From Marmoricola sp. (GTDB lineage Bacteria > Actinomycetota > Actinomycetes > Propionibacteriales > Nocardioidaceae), in assembly GCA_025964775.1 (NCBI GenBank), contig JAOPYE010000012.1:174722-238721 (forward strand): DNA of 64,000 bases. The letters are read 5' to 3'. The translations under genes were made by a program, and so were the position numbers. Below are positions 33,769 through 41,845 of this stretch, piece by piece. The number at the start of each line of letters is the position of its first letter. The stretch's first letter is position 1. The notes under the pieces were generated by a model. The model did no database searches, was not told the DNA's origin, and saw only the letters and a list, made by a program, of their open reading frames with translations.

Positions 33769-35217
33769 TTGTCTACCAATGCTTTTGAAGATTTCGGCCT
33801 GCCCGGAGACCTGATCCAGGTCCTCAAGCAGTTCGACATCACCGAGCCCACTCCCATCCAGGCAGCCACGCTGCCCGACTCCCTTGCCGGTCGCGACGTC
33901 CTCGGACGCGGTCGTACCGGCTCCGGCAAGACCTACGCGTTCCTGCTCCCGCTCGTCGCCCGGCTCATGGAGTCGAACGGCCGTCGTCAGCCCAAGCGCC
34001 CGCGCGCACTCATCCTGGCCCCGACGCGCGAGCTCGTCGCGCAGATCGACGAGGCGCTCGCGCCGCTCGCCGAGGTCGCAGGTCTGCGGACCCGCACCGT
34101 CTTCGGCGGCGTCGGCCAGCACCCCCAGGCCCAGGCCCTCAAGGCCGGTGTCGACGTGCTCGTCGCCTGCCCCGGTCGGCTCGAAGACCTGATCCAGCAG
34201 GGGCTGTGCGACCTGTCGGCGGTCGAGGTCACGATCCTCGACGAGGCCGACCACATGGCCGACCTCGGCTTCCTTCCCGCCGTACGCCGGCTGCTCGAGA
34301 AGACCCCGGCCGGCGGGCAGCGGATGCTGTTCTCAGCCACCCTCGACGGTGCCGTCAACGTCCTGGTCAAGCGCTTCCTGGTCGACCCGAAGACCCACCA
34401 GGCCGACTCGGCCCAGTCCCCGGTGACCAAGATGGACCACCACGTCCTGCACGTGCAGCACGAGCAGCGGGTCCCGGTCCTGGTGGACCTGACCAGCGCG
34501 CCCGGCCGCACGGTCGTCTTCACCCGGACCAAGCACGGCGCCAAGGCGCTCACCCGTCAGCTCAACGCGCGCGGTGTGCCGGCCGTCGAGCTTCACGGCA
34601 ACCTGGGCCAGAACGCCCGGACCCGCAACATGGATGCGTTCCACTCGGGCAAGGCGACCACGCTGGTGGCCACCGACATCGCGGCGCGCGGCATCCACGT
34701 GGATGACGTCGCCCTGGTGATCCACGCCGACCCGCCGGCCGAGCACAAGGCCTACCTGCACCGTTCGGGCCGAACCGCCCGCGCCGGTGCCGCGGGCACG
34801 GTCATCACCCTGATGACCGACCAGCAGGTCCGCGACGTGCGCGACCTGACCCGCGCCGCCGGCATCACGCCGACGACGACGAAGGTCAGCGGACCGAACC
34901 ACGAGTTCTTGCGCGTGCTCGCCCCCGGTGAGCGCGTCCTGGTCGCCGGCGGCCTCGGCACCGAGCTGGCCAGCGGAAACGGCGACGGCGGTGGCGGTGG
35001 CAATGGCGGTCAGCGTCGTCGCAGCGGCGGCAACGGTGGCGGCAACGGCGGCGGTCAGCGCCGCGGTGGCGGCCGGCCTCGGGCCGGTTCTGCGCCGGCT
35101 GCCGGGTCGGAGTCGTCCGGTCGCCCGCGTCGTTCACGCAACGGTCGTCCGGCCGGGCAGGGCGGGCCCTCGGGCAACCACAGCGCCGCGAGCTTCTCGG
35201 GTCGTCGCAGCCGCTGA
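33769..35217 (+). CDS. DEAD-box RNA helicase (RhlE-like)
   Basis: This is a 482-residue ATP-dependent RNA helicase. It has a Q-motif (PTPIQAATLP), motif I GRTGSGKT, Ia PTRELVAQ, II DEAD, III SAT, IV VFTRTK and VI HRSGRTARAG. The last 90 residues are a Gly/Arg-rich tail (GGQRRRSGGNGGGNGGGQRR) that would bind RNA non-specifically, as in cold-shock and ribosome-assembly helicases. The start is TTG 33769, which begins the usual S-T-N-A-F-E-D-F-G-L sequence. The 5' region is long enough to be a regulated leader, but no motif was identified. Confidence 0.9.
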   Translation: MSTNAFEDFGLPGDLIQVLKQFDITEPTPIQAATLPDSLAGRDVLGRGRTGSGKTYAFLLPLVARLMESNGRRQPKRPRALILAPTRELVAQIDEALAPLAEVAGLRTRTVFGGVGQHPQAQALKAGVDVLVACPGRLEDLIQQGLCDLSAVEVTILDEADHMADLGFLPAVRRLLEKTPAGGQRMLFSATLDGAVNVLVKRFLVDPKTHQADSAQSPVTKMDHHVLHVQHEQRVPVLVDLTSAPGRTVVFTRTKHGAKALTRQLNARGVPAVELHGNLGQNARTRNMDAFHSGKATTLVATDIAARGIHVDDVALVIHADPPAEHKAYLHRSGRTARAGAAGTVITLMTDQQVRDVRDLTRAAGITPTTTKVSGPNHEFLRVLAPGERVLVAGGLGTELASGNGDGGGGGNGGQRRRSGGNGGGNGGGQRRGGGRPRAGSAPAAGSESSGRPRRSRNGRPAGQGGPSGNHSAASFSGRRSR

Positions 35218-35260
35218 TCGAACTCGATACCGTGCACGGCCGCGTGGCACGCTGTACGGC

Positions 35261-36163
35261 ATGGAGATCCTGACGGCGCGCGACGTGCCACTGGGTGGTC
35301 TGCGGGCGATGAACGTACGACGCACGCTCCCGCAGCGTCGTCGTACCTTCGTCGGGGCCTGGTGCTTCGTCGACCACTACGGCCCCGACCACGTCGACGA
35401 ACGTGGCGGGATGGCCGTCTCGCCGCATCCGCACACAGGCCTGCAGACGGTCAGCTGGTTGTTCAGCGGAGAGATCGAGCACCGTGACTCGGCAGGGTTC
35501 CGGGTGCTGGTGCGTCCGGGCGAGGTCAACCTGATGACCGCAGGTCGCGGGATCAGTCATTCCGAGTACTCCACCCCCTCCACGACCGTGCTGCACGGTG
35601 CACAGCTCTGGCTCGCCCTGCCCGAGGAGTCCCGGCAGACCGATCCGACGTTCGAGCACTACGCGCCCGAGGTCGTCGAGGGTGGCGGCTGGCAGGCGCA
35701 GGTCTTCCTCGGCTCGCTGCTCGGCTCGACGTCGCCGGTCACGACCTTCACCGCGATCCTCGGTGCCGAGCTGCGGATCTCGGCCGGGACCCGGATGGAG
35801 ATCCCGGTCGACCCGGCGTACGAGCTCGGGCTGCTCCTCGACCACGGCCAGCTGATCGTGGACGGCGAGAAGCTCAGCGCCAACGAGCTCGGCTTCCTCG
35901 ATCCGGGCCGCGAGGTACTCGTCCTCGAAGCTCAGCAGGATGTGCTGGTCCTCCTGCTCGGCGGGCCGCCGTTCGGGGAGAAGATCGTGATGTGGTGGAA
36001 CTTCATCGGCCGCGACCACGACGAGGTCGCGGCGTACCGTGCCCAGTGGCAGCGCGTCGTCGAAGGGCTGCCTGACGATCGCTTCTCGCTGCCACGCGAG
36101 GACGACATGCCGCCGATCCCTGCGCCGGCACTTCCGAACGCGCGGATGGTCGAACGCGGGTGA
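35261..36163 (+). CDS. Pirin family protein
   Basis: This 300-residue bicupin protein has the pirin N-terminal motif PHPHTGLQTVSWLFSGEIEH, with metal-binding His residues, and GRGISHSEYS. The C-terminal pirin domain ends FGEKIVMWWNFIGRDHDEV. Pirins bind Fe or another metal; some have quercetin dioxygenase activity and others act as redox-sensitive cofactors. The role here is not shown. ATG 35261 gives the full N-terminal cupin. Its stop overlaps the start of the glycosylase gene. Confidence 0.85.
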   Translation: MEILTARDVPLGGLRAMNVRRTLPQRRRTFVGAWCFVDHYGPDHVDERGGMAVSPHPHTGLQTVSWLFSGEIEHRDSAGFRVLVRPGEVNLMTAGRGISHSEYSTPSTTVLHGAQLWLALPEESRQTDPTFEHYAPEVVEGGGWQAQVFLGSLLGSTSPVTTFTAILGAELRISAGTRMEIPVDPAYELGLLLDHGQLIVDGEKLSANELGFLDPGREVLVLEAQQDVLVLLLGGPPFGEKIVMWWNFIGRDHDEVAAYRAQWQRVVEGLPDDRFSLPREDDMPPIPAPALPNARMVERG

Positions 36164-36750
36164 GCGGACCCGTGACCGGCGAGGACGGGATCGCACGCTG
36201 TCCGTGGGGGAGCAGCGGTGTCCTGCGTGCCTACCACGACGAGGAGTGGGGCCGCCCGGTCGCCGGCGAGGCTGCCGTGTTCGAGCGACTCTGCCTCGAA
36301 GGCGCCCAGGCCGGCCTGTCCTGGCTGACGATCCTCAACAAGCGCGAGGGGTACCGAGCGGCCTTCCACGGGTTCGACGTCGACCGCGCCGCAGCGATGA
36401 CCGACGACGAGCTCGAGGCGCTCCTGGTCGAACCCGGCATCGTGCGCAACCGGGCCAAGATCGCCTCGGTGCGCACGAACGCGCGCGCCGCGATCGAGCT
36501 GCGTCCCGACGGGGGCCTGGAAGTGTTCGTCGAGTCGTTCGCCCCGACCCGTACGCCGAAACCGACCCGCGCCTCGCAGCTGCCGACCACGTCGCCCGAG
36601 TCGGTCGCCCTGTCCAAGGCCCTGAAGAAGCGGGGCTTCGGCTTCGTCGGACCGACCACGGTGTTCGCGCTAATGGAGGCCACCGGCATCGTCGACACGC
36701 ACCTGGTCGGCTGTTACCGCCGAGGCGTTTCCGGGCGCTGGCCTGCTTAG
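36160..36750 (+). CDS. tag: DNA-3-methyladenine glycosylase I
   Basis: This 196-residue base-excision-repair glycosylase removes 3-methyladenine. RCPW and YHDEEWGRP at the N-terminus and DTHLVGCYRR near the C-terminus supply the zinc ligands (Cys, His, His, Cys) of the Tag family; GLSWLTILNKREGYR is the base-recognition helix. GTG 36160 overlaps the pirin stop, so the pair is co-translated. No SOS or Ada box is visible in front. Confidence 0.9.
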   Translation: MSGPVTGEDGIARCPWGSSGVLRAYHDEEWGRPVAGEAAVFERLCLEGAQAGLSWLTILNKREGYRAAFHGFDVDRAAAMTDDELEALLVEPGIVRNRAKIASVRTNARAAIELRPDGGLEVFVESFAPTRTPKPTRASQLPTTSPESVALSKALKKRGFGFVGPTTVFALMEATGIVDTHLVGCYRRGVSGRWPA

Positions 36751-36777
36751 TCCCGCGGCCGGTGGCACACTGCTCCG

Positions 36778-37146
36778 GTGTCGAACGCACCCGTCCTCAG
36801 GGGCCTCCTGGCCCTGCTCACCTGCCAGCTGGTCGGTGAGGTCCTCGTCCGGTTGAGCGGTGTGCACGTCCCGGGCCCGGTGGTCGGGATGCTGCTGTTC
36901 GTGGTCGTCCTGCGGCTGCGCAAGCCGGCCGAGACCTCCGGGCTGGTCACCGCGCCCAGCCTGCTGCTGCGACACCTGCACCTGCTCTTCATCCCCGCCG
37001 GCGTGGGGATCGTGGTCTATCTCGGGACCATCCGCGACAACGCGTGGCCGCTGGCTGCGGGGCTGTGGATCTCCTGGCTGGTCGGGTTCGTCGTGACCGC
37101 TCTGGTGGCCTCGGCCCTTCTGCGGTTCGTTCGGGAGCGTCCGTGA
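36778..37146 (+). CDS. CidA/LrgA family membrane protein
   Basis: This 122-residue holin-like membrane protein has four hydrophobic segments. The family motif VHVPGPVVGMLLFVVVLRLR falls in the first half and LHLLFIPAGVGIVVYL in the middle. Such proteins pair with LrgB to affect murein hydrolase activity or small-molecule export. GTG 36778 is the only start that keeps the first helix. The next gene overlaps its stop. Confidence 0.85.
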   Translation: MSNAPVLRGLLALLTCQLVGEVLVRLSGVHVPGPVVGMLLFVVVLRLRKPAETSGLVTAPSLLLRHLHLLFIPAGVGIVVYLGTIRDNAWPLAAGLWISWLVGFVVTALVASALLRFVRERP

Positions 37147-37877
37147 CGGTGATGAATTCTGGCGTCCTCCTGCACGGTCACGAGACCTGGACCTGGCTGA
37201 CGACCTCGCCGCTGTTCGGCATCACGATCACGGTGGCGGCCTACGCCCTGGGCCGGGTGCTGCACGAACGCACAGGGAGTCCTGTCGTTCAGCCGGTCCT
37301 GGTGGCCATTGTGGTCATCGTGGTGGTGCTGAAGCTCTGCGGCATCTCCTACGCCCGCTACCTGGTCGGCGGCAGCTACGTGGGCTTCTGGCTGGGTCCG
37401 GCCACCGTCGCGCTCGCGCTTCCGCTGCACCACGAGTGGCACCTGGTACGTCGGGCAGCGGCACCGATCCTGACCGGCGTCCTGGCCGGCGCGCTCGTCT
37501 CGGTCACGACCGCCATCGTGGTCACCCACCTCGCCGGCGGTTCGCGCGTGCTGCAGCTCACCATGGCCCCGAAGGCCGCAACGACGCCCGTCTCGCTCGC
37601 CCTCTCCACGCAGATCGGCGGCATCCCCGCGCTGACTGCGGTGCTGACGATCATCGCCGGGATCACCGGCGCGATCTGCGGCCCCTGGATCCTCGACCGG
37701 ATCGGCGTGAAGGACCTGCGCGCCCGCGGGATCGCGATGGGCAGCGTCTCGCACGGGATCGGCACGGCCCGTGCCTTGACCGAGAGCCGGACCGAAGGTG
37801 CGTTCAGCGCCCTGTGCATGGGTCTGACGGCCGTGGCGACGAGCATCCTGGTGCCGCTGCTCATCCTTGTTGTCTGA
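37143..37877 (+). CDS. LrgB family membrane protein
   Basis: This 244-residue LrgB-type membrane protein has about seven hydrophobic segments. It carries the family signatures LGPATVALALPLHH, APKAATTPVSLALSTQIGG and GVKDLRARGIAMGSVSHGIGT. GTG 37143 overlaps the LrgA-like stop; GTG 37149 and ATG 37152 are alternative starts. With the gene before it, it forms the usual LrgAB pair, implicated in cell-wall turnover or pyruvate/glycolate-type transport in other bacteria. Confidence 0.85.
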   Translation: MTVMNSGVLLHGHETWTWLTTSPLFGITITVAAYALGRVLHERTGSPVVQPVLVAIVVIVVVLKLCGISYARYLVGGSYVGFWLGPATVALALPLHHEWHLVRRAAAPILTGVLAGALVSVTTAIVVTHLAGGSRVLQLTMAPKAATTPVSLALSTQIGGIPALTAVLTIIAGITGAICGPWILDRIGVKDLRARGIAMGSVSHGIGTARALTESRTEGAFSALCMGLTAVATSILVPLLILVV

Positions 37878-37947
37878 GCCCGGTCGATACCAGGAATCCG
37901 ACCGGGGGAGGATCCCGACCGGGCGTGCGGACCACTACGGTCCTTCC

Positions 37948-39393
37948 ATGACGTTGCCGCCCGCCCGCTCCAGGGTCCACGCCTTCACCTCCGACGATGC
38001 GCTCGGCGACCACGACGCGGTCGGGCTCGCTGAGGAGGTCCGGGCCGGACGCATCTCGGCGGCCGAGGCGGTAGACGCCGCGATCGTGCGGACCGAGAAG
38101 CTGCAGCCCGAGCTCAACGGCCTCGCCTGTGCGGACTTCGACCGGGCCCGGGCCCGTGCTGCCCGGCCGGGGACGGGCTTCTTCGCCGGCGTACCGACGT
38201 TCGTGAAGGACAACTCCGACGTGCAGGGACTGCCGACGCAGCAGGGGTGTTCGGCCTATGTCGGTGCTCCGGCAGCGGAGGACGGCGACTACGCCCGGAT
38301 GCTGTTCTCCCAGGGCCTCATCGGGCTCGGTAAGACCCAGCTCTCGGAGTTCGGCTTCAGCGCGAGCGCCGAGTTCGCTCGCTCCACGTCGGAGGGGGGT
38401 GCGGACCCGGTGCGCAACCCGTGGAACACCGCCTACTCCTCAGGTGCGTCGTCGGCCGGCTCGGCCGCCTTCGTGGCCGGAGGTGCGGTCCCGATCGCGC
38501 ATGCGAACGACGGTGGCGGGTCGATCCGGATCCCGGCGGGCTGTACCGGCCTGGTCGGCCTCAAGCCCACCCGCGGCCGGGTGCCGCAGGACAAGATGCT
38601 CCGCGAGCAGCCCCTGCGGATCGTCGCCGACGGCGTCGTCACCAGGACTGTCCGGGACACCGCGGCGTTCCTGCGCGAGTCCGAGAAGCATCACCGCAAC
38701 CTGAAGCTCCCGCCGATCGGCGACGTCCGCGGGCCCGGCACCAAGCGCCTCAAGATCGCCCTCGTGATCGACTCGATCGGCGACCTGCGCACCGATCCCG
38801 AGGTGGCCGAGGCCGTCCGCGCCGCTGCCAAGCAGCTCGAGTCGCTGGGCCACCACATCGAGGAGATCGACGTGCCGGCGCCGGAGTACTTCCTGGACGA
38901 CTTCCTCGCCTACTGGAGCTTCCTGGCCACATTCCTGCTCGGCACCGGCAAGCACACCTTCGGGCCGAGTTTCGACCGCACGCTGACCGACAACCTGAGC
39001 AAGGGCCTGGCCAGGCACGGGCTGCGCAACGCCTGGAAGCTGCCGCTGACGCTGAGTCGTCTGGGCGCCTCGAAGCACGTCTCGGCGAAGTTCTTCCGCA
39101 CCTACGACGCCGTGCTCACGCCGGTCCTGGCCCTGCCCACGCCGGAACTCGGCTGGCTCGATCCGACGCAGCCGTACGAGGTGATCATCGAGCGCCTGAT
39201 CCAGCTGGTGAACTTCACGCCGCTGCAGAACGCCACCGGCGACCCGGCCATCTCGCTGCCCCTCGCGATGGGTCACAACCAGATGCCGATCGGCGTCCAG
39301 CTCGCCACGGTCCAGGGCCACGAGGCCCGCCTGCTGGAGGTCGCCTACGAGCTCGAGGAAGCGGTCGGATTCGCCAGCATCACCGACGCCTGA
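37948..39393 (+). CDS. Amidase (amidase-signature family)
   Basis: This 481-residue serine amidase has the Ser-cisSer-Lys triad. Lys lies in PTFVKDNSDV, the cis-Ser in the SSGASSAGSAAFVAGG glycine/serine-rich loop and the nucleophile in DGGGSIRIPAGCTGLVG. It hydrolyses a carboxamide; substrate is unknown. ATG 37948 was chosen over an in-frame ATG at 37867 that overlaps the LrgB end. It ends before the tRNA cluster. Confidence 0.85.
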   Translation: MTLPPARSRVHAFTSDDALGDHDAVGLAEEVRAGRISAAEAVDAAIVRTEKLQPELNGLACADFDRARARAARPGTGFFAGVPTFVKDNSDVQGLPTQQGCSAYVGAPAAEDGDYARMLFSQGLIGLGKTQLSEFGFSASAEFARSTSEGGADPVRNPWNTAYSSGASSAGSAAFVAGGAVPIAHANDGGGSIRIPAGCTGLVGLKPTRGRVPQDKMLREQPLRIVADGVVTRTVRDTAAFLRESEKHHRNLKLPPIGDVRGPGTKRLKIALVIDSIGDLRTDPEVAEAVRAAAKQLESLGHHIEEIDVPAPEYFLDDFLAYWSFLATFLLGTGKHTFGPSFDRTLTDNLSKGLARHGLRNAWKLPLTLSRLGASKHVSAKFFRTYDAVLTPVLALPTPELGWLDPTQPYEVIIERLIQLVNFTPLQNATGDPAISLPLAMGHNQMPIGVQLATVQGHEARLLEVAYELEEAVGFASITDA

Positions 39394-39499
39394 GGCCCGG
39401 GTCACAGTCGGCCCCAACCGATTTCGCTTCCCGGGTTGCGCCTGTGTATCCTTCACGTCGGCCTCGAAGCCCGAGAACGTCTGCGGGCAATCGAGGCAG

Positions 39500-39572
39500 G
39501 CCCCTTTAGCTCAGACGGCAGAGCGTCTCCATGGTAAGGAGAAGGTCTACGGTTCGATTCCGTAAAGGGGCT
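39500..39572 (+). tRNA. tRNA-Thr(GGT)
   Basis: This is a complete cloverleaf. The acceptor is GCCCCTT with AAGGGGC, the D-arm GCTC/GAGC, and the anticodon arm TCTCC-ATGGTAA-GGAGA with anticodon GGT. The T-arm is TACGG-TTCGATT-CCGTA. CCA is not encoded. It lies first in a tRNA-Thr, tRNA-Met, rpmG array, as in mycobacteria. Confidence 0.95.
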
Positions 39573-39607
39573 CTGGGAATGGTCGCCCACCTGCGACTGT
39601 TACCGAG

Positions 39608-39684
39608 GCGGGGTAGCTCAGCTGGTTAGAGCGCACGACTCATAATCGTGAGGTCGCGGGATCGAGCCCCGCCCCCGCTACCAG
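39608..39684 (+). tRNA. tRNA-Met(CAT)
   Basis: This is a complete cloverleaf. The acceptor is GGCGGGG with CCCCGCT (one G-U pair), the anticodon arm CACGA-CTCATAA-TCGTG, and the T-arm GCGGG-ATCGAGC-CCCGC. The 3' ACCA is encoded. The first base pair argues for elongator tRNA-Met; a CAT tRNA read as Ile after lysidine modification is less likely here. Confidence 0.9.
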
Positions 39685-39737
39685 CATCCGCTCAACAGCA
39701 GCATCAGGGATTTTTCACAGCAGGAAGAAGGCACACC

Positions 39738-39908
39738 GTGGCCAGCAAGAGCTCCGACGTCCGCCCCAAGATCACCTTGGCGTGCGTGGACTGCAAGGAA
39801 CGCAACTACATCACCAAGAAGAACCGTCGCAACGACCCGGACCGCATGGAGCTGAAGAAGTTCTGCCCGCGCTGCCGGACCCACACCGACCACCGCGAGA
39901 CCCGCTGA
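39738..39908 (+). CDS. rpmG: 50S ribosomal protein L33
   Basis: This 56-residue L33 is of the zinc-binding (C+) type: CVDC and CPRC pairs flank the basic [18 protein letters not shown]. The start is GTG 39738, with GGAAGAAGG (39723-39731) before it. It sits after two tRNA genes and before hadA/hadB-like genes, the same order as rpmG2 in Mycobacterium. A strong hairpin follows 20 bases after the stop. Confidence 0.95.
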   Translation: MASKSSDVRPKITLACVDCKERNYITKKNRRNDPDRMELKKFCPRCRTHTDHRETR

Positions 39909-39928
39909 TCCAGCGCCTGGCGTCGCAC

Positions 39929-39956
39929 GAGCGGTACCCCGTCCGGGGTACCGCTC
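39929..39956 (+). terminator. Intrinsic terminator after rpmG
   Basis: GAGCGGTACCCC, loop GTCC and GGGGTACCGCTC form a perfect 12-bp stem, followed by TGCTTGGTTCTGGG. The T-rich part is poor, as is common in high-GC actinobacteria. Confidence 0.8.
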
Positions 39957-39959
39957 TGC

Positions 39960-39995
39960 TTGGTTCTGGGCTTGGTTCTGGGCTTTCTTCTGGGC
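39960..39995 (+). repeat. 12-bp tandem repeat, three copies
   Basis: TTGGTTCTGGGC occurs at 39960 and 39972 and as TTTCTTCTGGGC at 39984. The array directly follows the rpmG terminator and ends 26 bases before the next gene's start, so it occupies the promoter area of the hadA-like gene. Confidence 0.8.
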
Positions 39996-40021
39996 GCGTT
40001 TCCGCCTGATAGCGTCGATCT

Positions 40022-40432
40022 GTGCCCGTTGATCCCGCCCTCGTCGGCCGCAGCTTCGGCCCGACGGCCCTCTTCGAGGTCACCGAGGACCGGGTGGCCG
40101 CCTTCGCGGCAGCGACCGGTACCCCGTATCTGGCCGGTGAAGCCGCCCCGGTGACCTTCCCGATCGTCGTCGCGTTCGAAGCGATGACCGCGTTGATGAC
40201 GGACGGCACCGTCGGCATCGAGCTGCACAACGTGATCCACGGCGAGCAGCGCTTCACCTACGAGCGCCCTCTGTACGCCGGAGCGCAGGTCGCCGCGACC
40301 CTGGTCGTCGACAGTGTCCGCTCGATCGCCGGCGCGGACATCATCGCGACCACCAGTGCGGTCACCGATGCGACAGGCACCCTGGTCTGTACGGCGAAGG
40401 CCACCCTCGTGCACCGCGGGGACCAGTCATGA
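40022..40432 (+). CDS. MaoC-like hydratase N-terminal-type protein (HadA/UPF0336-like)
   Basis: This 136-residue single-hotdog protein is of the FAS1_DH/MaoC N-terminal group, like mycobacterial HadA (Rv0635). It has the PVDPALVGRSFGP start, FEVTEDRVAAFAAATG, and QRFTYERPLYAGAQV. It lacks the catalytic Asp-His and would be the substrate-holding subunit of a heterodimer with the next gene product, acting on 3-hydroxyacyl thioesters. GTG 40022 lies close after a possible -10 (TAGCGT), so the mRNA may be leaderless. It overlaps the next gene (ATGA). Confidence 0.8.
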   Translation: MPVDPALVGRSFGPTALFEVTEDRVAAFAAATGTPYLAGEAAPVTFPIVVAFEAMTALMTDGTVGIELHNVIHGEQRFTYERPLYAGAQVAATLVVDSVRSIAGADIIATTSAVTDATGTLVCTAKATLVHRGDQS

Positions 40433-40830
40433 ACGCTTGGGTCGAGGGGTCCGTGCTCCCGGTGCAGTCCTACCGGATCACCCGCGCCGACCTCGTGGCC
40501 TACGCAGCCGCGAGCGGTGACCACAACCCGATCCACTCCGACGACGAGATCGCCCGCGCTGTCGGCCTGCCCGGGGTGATCGCGCACGGGATGTACACCC
40601 TCGCGCTCGCCGCCCGCGCGGCCGATGCCTGGGCCGGGGGACCGGGCAGGGTCCGATCGCTCGGCGCCAAGTTCACCCGACCTGTCGTCGTACCGGCGGG
40701 AGACGACGGTGTCGAGGTCGTCGTGGCAGGACTGGTCCGGTCGGTTGCGGACGGGTTGACCACCGTGGCCCTCGAGGTCACCTGTGCCGGTGAGAAGGTG
40801 CTCGGCGGCGCGACGGCGGTACTCGCGTGA
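40429..40830 (+). CDS. MaoC-family dehydratase (HadB-like)
   Basis: This 133-residue hotdog hydratase carries the catalytic SGDHNPIHSDDE (Asp and His) and the hydratase-2 motif PGVIAHGMYTLALAARA. It corresponds to HadB (Rv0636) in position and sequence type. With the preceding subunit it would dehydrate 3-hydroxyacyl chains in fatty-acid metabolism. ATG 40429 overlaps the HadA-like stop, and the murB start overlaps its own stop, so three genes are tightly coupled. Confidence 0.85.
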   Translation: MNAWVEGSVLPVQSYRITRADLVAYAAASGDHNPIHSDDEIARAVGLPGVIAHGMYTLALAARAADAWAGGPGRVRSLGAKFTRPVVVPAGDDGVEVVVAGLVRSVADGLTTVALEVTCAGEKVLGGATAVLA

Positions 40831-41843
40831 GCGAGCACCTCGCGGCGTACACGACGCTGCACGTCGGTGGACCCGCGTCAGATTTCGTGGTGGCCGGTAC
40901 CGAAGCCGGGCTGATCGACGCCGTTCGGAGTGCCGACGAAGCCGGCGTCCCGCTGCTGGTCCTCGGGGGTGGTAGCAACCTGCTGGTCGCGGACTCCGGA
41001 TTCGACGGCCGGGTCGTGGCCGTGCGGACCTCCGGGGTCGCGGCGGATGCCGATGCCTGCGGCGGCGCCGTCGTGCGGGTGGCCGCGGGTGAGCCGTGGG
41101 ACGCGCTGGTCCGCCGGGCCGTGACCGAGGGCTGGATCGGCATCGAGGCGCTCGCCGGCATCCCGGGACTGGTCGGTGCCACGCCGATCCAGAACGTCGG
41201 CGCGTACGGGCAGGAGGTCGCCGAGACGATCGCGTCCGTGCGCTGCTGGGACCGTGAGGCCCGGTCCGTGCGCACCCTGTTCGCCCACGACCTGCGCTTC
41301 GGCTACCGCACCAGCGCCCTCAAGCAGCAGCCCGGCCGCTGGGTCGTCCTCGAGGTGGTCTTCCAGTTCCGGCTCGGCGATCTGGGGACGCCGGTCGGGT
41401 ACGCCGAACTCGCGAACCGGCTCGGCGTCACCCTCGGCGACCGGGCTCCGGCGGCGGCGGTCCGGGACGCAGTCCTCGGGTTGCGCCGGAGCAAGGGGAT
41501 GGTGCTCGACGAGGACGACCACGACACCTGGAGCGCGGGCTCGTTCTTCACCAACCCGCTCCTCGAGGAAGCCTCGGTCCCTGACGGTGCACCGGTCTGG
41601 CACCAGACCGACGGCACCGTGAAGACCAGTGCCGCCTGGCTGATCGAGCAGGCCGGCTTCAGCAAGGGCTACGGCAACGACCGGGCAGCGCTCTCGGGCA
41701 AGCACACGCTGGCCCTGACCAACCGCGGTGACGCCTCCGCCGCCGACCTGCTCGCCCTGGCCCGCGAGATCCGCGACGGCGTGTGCGAGCGTTTCGGCAT
41801 CAGCCTGGTCAACGAGCCCGTGCTGGTGGGTGCGTCGCTCTGA
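40827..41843 (+). CDS. murB: UDP-N-acetylenolpyruvoylglucosamine reductase
   Basis: This 338-residue FAD enzyme reduces enolpyruvyl-UDP-GlcNAc to UDP-MurNAc with NADPH in peptidoglycan synthesis. The FAD domain has LHVGGPASDFVV, VLGGGSNLLVAD and GIPGLVGATPIQNVGAYGQE. The substrate domain has the catalytic Ser in SAGSFFTNP, and the final Glu lies in VNEPVLVG. GTG 40827 overlaps the HadB-like stop (GTGA). A convergent gene ends two bases after its stop. Confidence 0.95.
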   Translation: MSEHLAAYTTLHVGGPASDFVVAGTEAGLIDAVRSADEAGVPLLVLGGGSNLLVADSGFDGRVVAVRTSGVAADADACGGAVVRVAAGEPWDALVRRAVTEGWIGIEALAGIPGLVGATPIQNVGAYGQEVAETIASVRCWDREARSVRTLFAHDLRFGYRTSALKQQPGRWVVLEVVFQFRLGDLGTPVGYAELANRLGVTLGDRAPAAAVRDAVLGLRRSKGMVLDEDDHDTWSAGSFFTNPLLEEASVPDGAPVWHQTDGTVKTSAAWLIEQAGFSKGYGNDRAALSGKHTLALTNRGDASAADLLALAREIRDGVCERFGISLVNEPVLVGASL

Positions 41844-41845
41844 GC

